Assembly (NCBI RefSeq): GCF_021155765.1
Contig: NC_060110.1
Coordinates: forward strand, 24,450,001 to 24,514,000
Direction: 5' to 3'
DNA length: 64,000 bases
From: Diprion similis
Lineage: Eukaryota > Arthropoda > Insecta > Hymenoptera > Diprionidae
The notes beneath the pieces were generated by a model, which was not told where the DNA came from, ran no database searches, and saw nothing but the letters and a program-made list of their open reading frames with translations. The translations under genes and the position numbers were made by a program. Shown here in pieces: positions 34,605 to 64,000 of this stretch (position 1 is the stretch's first letter; every line of letters starts with the position of its first letter).

Positions 34605-34842
34605 AAAACGTCAAATAAACACACAAATCTATATATAAATATATATATATATATATATAGTATATACATATATATATATATATTATAAAACGATACATGT
34701 TGTACATAAAAATATAAATATTTATAAGAAGAGTAAGTAAAAAGAAAAGAAAGAAGGGAAAAGAGTAGAAAGAAGAGGGAAAGAAACGAAACAAAAACGG
34801 GAATATCGCGGGAACGGTAGTTTAAAGTGTGTAAAGTGTGAC

Positions 34843-56974
<22,132 letters not shown>

Positions 56975-57442
56975 CTTGGTTCTGGCAGCCGTAGTTTGCT
57001 TCGTCCGCTTCTTTACGGAGCCCAACTGCAACTCCAACGGCATTACAGTACGATATCAAGGGGGAAATACCTGTGCCCGTCGATATGTCAAGTTAAAATT
57101 CGAAGTTGTGCCGTGCGTTGAGTACGACAGCCTGCAACAGATGCTCGCAGGCCTGGTGCGAGAACGGAGCATCATCACCTTCCTGGGCCCTTGGAGCTAG
57201 ACGAGCAAGGGCTGTCTGGGAGAGGCCGGAGGGCGGGGGCGAAACTGAATTTATGTTTCTCTCTTTCTATTTATCTATCTCTTTCTCTCTCTCTTCTCTC
57301 TTCTTTCTTCTCTCTCTTTATCTCTTTCGTCAGTCGCTGGAGTCCATCAACCGTAACGTCACGGTATCAAGCTGGTGCAGTACGATAATACATACGTATT
57401 TTGTAATTGAATGGAAGACAAAAAAAAAAAAAAAAAAATAAA
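56975..57442 (+). other. Galphas: Galpha-s proximal 3' UTR with poly(A) signal
   Basis: The first AATAAA downstream of the stop is at 57437-57442, within an A-tract (57421-57438). The tract might also be genomic A-rich sequence. Another AATAAA at 58652-58657 could give a longer form. Confidence 0.5.
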
Positions 57443-58807
57443 CCTAAGGATTACATAATGCAGGGAAGTTGATTACAGCTAAGTCAAGTTAAGCCTGATA
57501 AATATATTGTTATCATATTTTTGTGCCGGAAACAGAGAAAGGAAGATCATGCACGGAGTCGAGTTAACTTTCTTTACCGCAAACGTATTGAGGTATTTAA
57601 TATAAAAAGAAGGAAAAAAACAAAAAAGAAAAAGAAAACCAGGCACTTAGAATCAGTTTCCCTGATTTTTCAATCGACATTTTCATTTTGTAGTATGTTC
57701 ACGCGATCCGCGAACGAGAATTCATATTTTAAAATTAGGTATACCGCTTTGCCGTGCCTTGTAGTTCGGTTAAGTAGATTGGAAATCTTCGTATCTAACA
57801 ATCATTTATTGAATGCAGATAATACAATTGTTTAAATTGTTGTAACTCGATTCTATGACAAGATTTCTTCTCTCTAAGCAGTCGTTATTAATATGCGAAC
57901 GAAGGACGAGGAACAAGTTTTGCCCCTTGTTGTCAATTTGGTGGTGGAAGATAATTAGCAAATCACCGTGGACAGTGATTATTTTTTATCTATACCCATT
58001 ACCCAGATCCAGTTCGTAACAACTTAGATAGAGACGTATATGTATGTATGTAGAACTCACAATCACCGAGATCCGAGTATTATCTGATTGTGAAACTTGG
58101 TTCACCACTTGAATCTCGAGTTGCGTATGATTGATGTATCGCTGGTACAGTTGCACTGGTCATAGCTGGCTGTGGAGATTTTGCGTAATGTCTTAATTTA
58201 CCTCGGACATTTGCCTTGGCTGGAACAACCTTTTAGTTCTGAGAGAGTGATTGCGCGATTAGCCAATTGCCGAGGATATAATTTTATTCTACTTCTTCTG
58301 TACCGGCGATCATCAATGTTTGTTGTAAACTTCTTGGTATTAAGTCAATTGTACACACATTTTATTGACCGTGAGTGAATTTCTTTCCCTTAATCGGCTA
58401 GATACTAATTCAAGGAAAATTACTCGATATCCGAATTACAATGCAGGCCAAAATCGGTACTTGAATTAACCCGAGACAATGGTTATAAATTCAAATTGTC
58501 GTTATTATTGAGCTACGAAACGCCAAAGCTTATGCCTCTACATTGGTTTTTCTCCTATGCAATCAGTGTTGGATAGAAGAAGTGAGCGCCGTTTCATGAC
58601 TTCATCGGAAACGACTACTGTCACACAATTCCAGCGGGGGAAAAAGTTCACAATAAAGGTTTTGTATGCAAAACACGAACCACATTGGTTCAGTTAACAT
58701 TTTCATGTAAATTTCCTGCAAAGCATGGTTCGAAATGTTCATACTCTGTTATACATAGATATACATACAGACATACATAACAGATATATATATATACACA
58801 TATATTA

Positions 58808-59382
58808 GACTGGTCCAAAAAAAATTCGACTATTTTTTTTCAAAGTCACATCTTTAATAGTTGCAGGAAGAGAAAATAAGACGTCCGTTCCAATTTGAGC
58901 CCTCAATATTAATATTCAGAGGTTCCTGAACGCAATTTTCTATTTTCCATTTGATTAACATTAGAAACTAATTTTAGTTATTTCGGAATTTCAACGTAAT
59001 TATTGTAACGAGCCAATATACGTAAATGTATGATAGATATTTTTATAGGGAATTCAATGCTCTACGAAAAAAGTCTATCAGCATTGAGTCGTCTTGAATA
59101 TTTCGTAATCGGTTAGAGTTAGGAAAATTCTATCTAAGTACTTTTTTATAGAGCGTGAAATCTCCTATAAGAATGTGTATTTAGAATTATTTTTTTTCTC
59201 TTAATGTTTTCATCTTTTTTTCATATATGTTATTTAATTGTAAAATGGAGAAAACAAAATAGGCATCTCTAAATGTTAATATTGAGAGCTCATATTCGGA
59301 AGGGATATACTATTTAAGATACTCTACCGAAATTTTGATGCGCGTGTGAGAAAATAATTTTTTTTTTTTTTTTGGCACACCC
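58808..59382. mobile_element. MITE-like element with ~170-bp diverged inverted repeats, TA flanks
   Basis: The left arm carries GGTCCAAAAAAAATT and GAGCCCTCAATATTAATATT, CAGAGG. The right arm on the minus strand carries GTGCCAAAAAAAAAAA and GAGCTCTCAATATTAACATT, TAGAG. TA sits directly outside both ends, consistent with Tc1/mariner-type insertion. No transposase frame. Confidence 0.75.
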
Positions 59383-59983
59383 TAATGTATATGAATGTAT
59401 ACATATATACATAACTTGGGGCATTCCAACTCAATTCAACCAACCTATGAATTTCACCTTATGTAAATGTTGTCTTTTTTTTTTTTTTTTTTTTTTTCCT
59501 CGCAATGCACAAGAGCGATACTTGATACCGCATTTTTAAATCCAGAGGCGAGTTCAGTCGAGTTCCAAAATGCTCCATCTGTATTAGGTAGATTATATAG
59601 CATGCGTGTAGACGAAGTGACTGAAATAAGTTATAAACCCACCCATGTACCCGACGACAGGAATAAAAGCGTGCCATTGGATAGTTTGCTAGTCAAGGCG
59701 CGCAAAGGTCAGTCCTCCTGTCGTTGCAGGCAATACTGGTGTTTGACCGCGCGCCGCCACTGTCTTTGTACTCTTGGATTTACTCCCTTTACTCGCTGTA
59801 CGTTACATACTGAAGAAGAAAACCTAGCTCTATGTAAAAATAAGTTATGGAATTCAAGAGGACAATTTATTATTCTCAATTGCTACGGATACTTTTATTT
59901 GGAGATACATACATACTAATATATAGATAGATGCATACATACGTACATGCATACATATATATGTATAGTGTATATACATACAG

Positions 59984-59984
<1 letters not shown>

Positions 59985-60061
<77 letters not shown>

Positions 60062-60063
60062 TA
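59985..60063. repeat. TA/TGTATA microsatellite
   Basis: TA-rich run broken by regularly spaced TG, about 80 nt. Confidence 0.95.
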
Positions 60064-60369
60064 TTACCTGTTATATTATTCAATTATAATAATTTACCTT
60101 GCAGCTGCAACCTCACCTGATCATCGTATGGATACAAATTATTATTTATAGCAACTACATTAATACATGCTCCTACATAACTACGCACTACACGGTGAAT
60201 ATTATATGCCTCCTAATCATTTCAACTATAACTCTACGAAATGAAATAGTCCCCACATATGAATCTCAAAAATACACAATTTTCACTGCGAGAGAGTATT
60301 TCATCGAATTATACAGTATTTTGAAAATCAGTTCAACCATTGCATATTAAGTACATGTACAAATATATA

Positions 60370-61272
60370 CAGGGTGTCCATGAATTAATAACTGTTACAT
60401 TCATCAGCAACAATATTAGAGGAAAAGCGCTGAATACCGTCATCTTTGCATTCTGTTTATCACTGTCAGAAAGTAAGATCATACTGTAACGACAATTACT
60501 TGAATGAAATTTATAAAAAATTTAGAATTGTTTGAACTGTACATACATGCTGCACAATATCGACAAAAGATGAAAAATCTTGACCCTTTGATAATTTATT
60601 TTGAATTACTCTTTTTTGTTTATTCAGGTTTAGAGCTTCCATCAAACGTTATTTCGTTATATAACCCATATAGCAACAAAATTGAATTTATATGGGTAAC
60701 GCTGCAATGACGTTGTGATTAAAAAATTTCGATTTACCCAGCTGGATTTCAGCAGCCTGGTAGACGGTATTCGCCAACTTCACTTCACTATACATATAGA
60801 CGTGCCTTTACTATATGGTGCAATATCCCATCTCGCGCATCATACATCAACTGCAAGTAACGTTCATAGTATTTTGTCATGTTTATACATACGTACATAA
60901 TTACATATATACTGTGAGTTTCGCTATCTGACACTCTTTGTATATTATGTATGTAGTAGATTCGAAAAGAGGAACGACGGAAGGACAAGAAATTGATTTC
61001 CACTGAGGCTTAGTCCAAAATTTTTCATATATACTTCTTATAATTTGTACAAATTTTTTTCCAGTATCCATATCACCTAAGCTCAGTCCGTTACCTGTAT
61101 AACTTTAACATGCTCTTTGTGCATTTTGACTACCGTTACGAATGTCGAGCATCGTCGTTTGATGTAGAAGTATTGAATAAAAGATCAGAGAGGTGTATAA
61201 CTTGTATGAGTGGGTGGGTATACTCGTTCCTGTGCTTATTTTCAACTTCTTTAGTTAAAGGACACCCGGTAT
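60370..61272. mobile_element. Possible element with 10-bp GGGTGTCC-type termini
   Basis: It begins TA, CAGGGTGTCC and ends GGACACCCGG, TA in inverted orientation. The termini are common in insect DNA transposons, but the arms do not match further in, so two independent fragments are also possible. Confidence 0.35.
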
Positions 61273-62978
61273 ACGCGATTATATGTCCCTTTGCTCTTTC
61301 CTTTGTATTATACTTACTTAATTAATTACTTAATTACTAGAAATTTTACTGCTGCGCTGAAAAAAAATATTGTATATTTTATTCTGTATAATTCTAATAT
61401 AATAACAGTGCAATACGTATGGTATATGCATATTGTACATCAAACTCGCGCGTATATTAGTATATATAGTACATTAATATATCTACTTTCGCATATAGGT
61501 TTACGTATAACACATTAACAGGATTATACGTGAGATGAATGAATATTTAATAATCATAATAATTAGTTACGATACTGCATCACCGCGCTCGAAAAACTTG
61601 CTACGTATTGAGTACAATCGATATGTATGATTGTAATAGAATTGAAGCCGTGTGTTAATTTATTGTAATGATTTTTATTCTTCTAAATTATTTAATTATA
61701 TACGGTTACGATGTATGTGCAAGTGATGAGTCACAATCGGATACATACCTACGTCTTGTAGAGTCTTGTTGCATTTTAAATAGATGTTTATTTTTCATTA
61801 TATTCAAGTGTTTTTTTTCTCTCTCTTATTATACTTCAAATCACCGTACATACAATTATACAGTTTTTGCTTCGTTCATTAACTTCCATATATGTACATT
61901 ATATGACACCATAAATACATATAACTAACGTAATGCGCATAAGTTATATACACAGATACATACATATTGTAGGTAATATTGATTGTCCACTCGGCACAAA
62001 AGCGTTACGTTCGTTGCACATTAGATACAATTAGTATTGCCAAGAGTATTTTTTATTTATACAAAATATATATTTTGAGATTTTAACATTGATTTTCACG
62101 TTTTGTAAAAAAAAAAAAAGTAGAGCAAAAAAGAAAAATATCACTTTTATCTACAGAGACATACCGAGTATGTGTATAGGTCGTCAGAAAAACCGCGCAT
62201 TTAGCGATCAATTATGAAGCAAAAGAGGTAAAGAAAATATTTAACTGTATATGAGCACAAGGGAACGAAATTGTTTGAGAAAACTAGGTATAAAATACAA
62301 TACACTTACGGGACTTTCCATACGAAATCTGAGAAACTTTTACATCTTCGTGATTTTATCATGTTTTCATTAGGAAGACATATAACTACACGTACATCAT
62401 TGCAAGTCTACAAAAAAAACCGCATAATAATTTATTTCACAAACATTTGCCCCTTTATCACTATCGTCTCATGAAGGTTTGGTGAAATTTTACATGCCTG
62501 GATTTAGAAACTGTATCAGAATGAATGGAAGGATCATTGAGACATAGCGAAGAAATCATTAAAGAAAGTATGAATGCATATAGTATGAAATCTTACCTAA
62601 ATATATTTATATATATATACATGTATATCAAATCATGCAAACCATTTGTAATCAACCTATTTTTAATTATAATCATCATATAAAGTTTCAATTATAATAG
62701 CAAAACTGTGAAATTGACTAGAAAAATTAACACTAACCGAGCTGTTAATAGACTCTTAATACTGTTGGTTTTATTATTACTATCACTGGTACTGTGTAAC
62801 TGAGATTATGAGTTTCTTATTATACAAAGTAATTTCCGTGTAAGAAACAACAAAGAAAATAATTGCCAATATGGGAATAAATGCTTATAAATTGAAAATC
62901 GTTCTATCTGTCTTGAAATCAAATAATTGGCAAGGTGAATTTTTTGATACGTTACTATCGCTGTCGTCGTCATCGTCA

Positions 62979-62980
<2 letters not shown>

Positions 62981-63012
<32 letters not shown>

Positions 63013-63075
63013 CATCATTATCATTATTATTGCCGCCATTGTTGTTGTTGTTGTTGTTGTTCTTGTTGTTGTTGT
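62981..63075. repeat. Compound (ATT)n-(TTG)n microsatellite
   Basis: About 11 ATT units, then ATC/ATT mixture, then about 10 TTG units. Confidence 0.95.
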
Positions 63076-63265
63076 ATATGTATAGTATATATACTTATTA
63101 CTGCATACATCGCCTTGCGCCCAATATTTTAAAACAGCCCATATATGTCAATCGCACAAGTATTTTTCTGTAATATCTCTACTGACACTAACGATACACG
63201 ATATACCTATGTATTATTCTACTATGTATATGCAACTGAAAATTCAAGTGGATGCGCATTAAGCT

Positions 63266-63317
63266 TATGTATGTATGGATGTATGTATGTATGTATGTAT
63301 GTATGTATGTATGTATT
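63266..63317. repeat. (ATGT)n microsatellite
   Basis: About 12 units of ATGT with one early interruption. Confidence 0.95.
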
Positions 63318-64000
63318 TATGTATGCGTATATCTTTCATATATTGTCACATGTTACAATTAATTATTATTTTAATTTCGAAGTATATAAATGGTTATTAA
63401 TGAAAAAAATTGAAAGAGAGGAATATTGATTTTTCATCAGAGGAATATACTATATATATATATATACACCAGGATTTTCAGAGCGAAGTAATTATATACA
63501 TACATATGTAAACATGTGTACATATGTATTTACATATATATGTAAAAATTGTGATAAAGTCAAACCGCCGTGTGTCCAAATATACATGTATAATTTTTTT
63601 TTTCTAAATAATATCATTTTAAAGCACATCTGTTGTATAGTAAATATTATTTTATTTTCAGCCTGTGTATAGTATACACACAAACACACACGCATTATTA
63701 TTATTATAATTATTATTATTGCTGTTATTATTAAATTGCCATTATTGTTAAAGATTCGACGTGTTTGACACTAGGATATCGCAGTATATGGCTGCGAATC
63801 CTGTTTGCCAAGCATAATAATTATATACAATAATTGTATACCAGGATTATGAGATAGCTGGTAAAGCATAAATTTTTGATTACTATTACTATTATTGTCA
63901 TTCTACATGTAATATATTACTGTAATTATGATTGTTATTATAATTATTATTATTGTATATTGCTCTATTCTTAACATGTAAATTTCAAATTTTTATTCTT

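Larger units (their letters stand above)
30481..34842 (+). promoter_or_regulatory. Galpha-s upstream region and probable 5' UTR
   Basis: A GC-rich island at about 30,600-31,560 is the best promoter candidate. Downstream are a TCC run, an ATAC run, (TA) runs, a run of AAAACT-like units (34,007-34,090) and a TAA run, all plausible in a long untranslated leader or first intron. Immediately before the ATG the reading frame is open only back to TAA at 34738-34740, so there is no XL-alpha-s-like in-frame extension in this exon. TSS and any 5' UTR introns cannot be placed by eye. Confidence 0.45.
57443..64000. other. AT-rich downstream intergenic region
   Basis: No gene recognised. Contents: one inverted-repeat element (58,808-59,382), a possible element bounded by GGGTGTCC ends (60,370-61,272), AT-, TTA/TTG- and ATGT-type microsatellites, and long A or T tracts. 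It may contain the distal part of the Galpha-s 3' UTR. Confidence 0.6.

Noticed and set aside
62871..63173. Leucine/serine-rich 100-codon frame
   Set aside because: A translation of the ATT/TTG microsatellite.

Overview
The window is nuclear DNA of an insect, most likely a hymenopteran; a sawfly-like genome is a guess. The evidence is three intron-split animal genes with insect-type proteins, short interstitial runs of the arthropod telomere unit TTAGG, abundant microsatellites, and introns of up to 13 kb that alternate AT-rich DNA with GC-rich islands. There is no prokaryotic or organellar content.

Layout. (1) Positions 1-24,685, minus strand: a MYST-family histone acetyltransferase, chameau/KAT7 (HBO1). 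I rebuilt it as 13 coding exons summing to 2,715 nt (904 aa plus stop), with every splice phase matching. Its N-terminal half is packed into 24.7-21.4 kb. The catalytic half is split by a 13.1-kb intron (8,022-21,092) and a 3.9-kb intron (4,028-7,927). (2) 24.7-27.7 kb: a head-to-head intergenic interval. (3) 27,748-28,577, plus strand: a 124-aa C/EBP-gamma-type bZIP factor in three exons, with a poly(A) signal at 29,088. (4) About 30.5-34.8 kb: upstream region of the next gene, with a GC-rich island and many simple repeats. (5) 34,843-56,974, plus strand: the stimulatory G-protein alpha subunit (Galpha-s), 10 coding exons, 1,146 nt, 381 aa, including a 10.9-kb intron 5. (6) 57.0-64.0 kb: 3' UTR and AT-rich intergenic DNA in which I recognise no further gene.

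The three genes do not form one pathway. chm/KAT7 acetylates histone H3 and H4 tails, C/EBP-gamma is a short dimerising transcription factor, and Galpha-s couples receptors to adenylyl cyclase. The chm and C/EBP-gamma genes may share a divergent promoter region.

The least ordinary content is in the introns and flanks. There are at least seven foldback or terminal-inverted-repeat elements (13.5, 16.5, 37.6, 41.1, 41.8, 43.7 and 58.8 kb), several flanked by TA. There are also shorter relics with transposon-like ends, and GC-rich islands inside introns that could be promoters or enhancers. In chm, the N-terminal C2HC zinc knuckle appears to have one extra residue between its first two cysteines. 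I did not find a convincing new molecular system; the hairpin-forming elements inside transcribed introns are the best candidates for follow-up.
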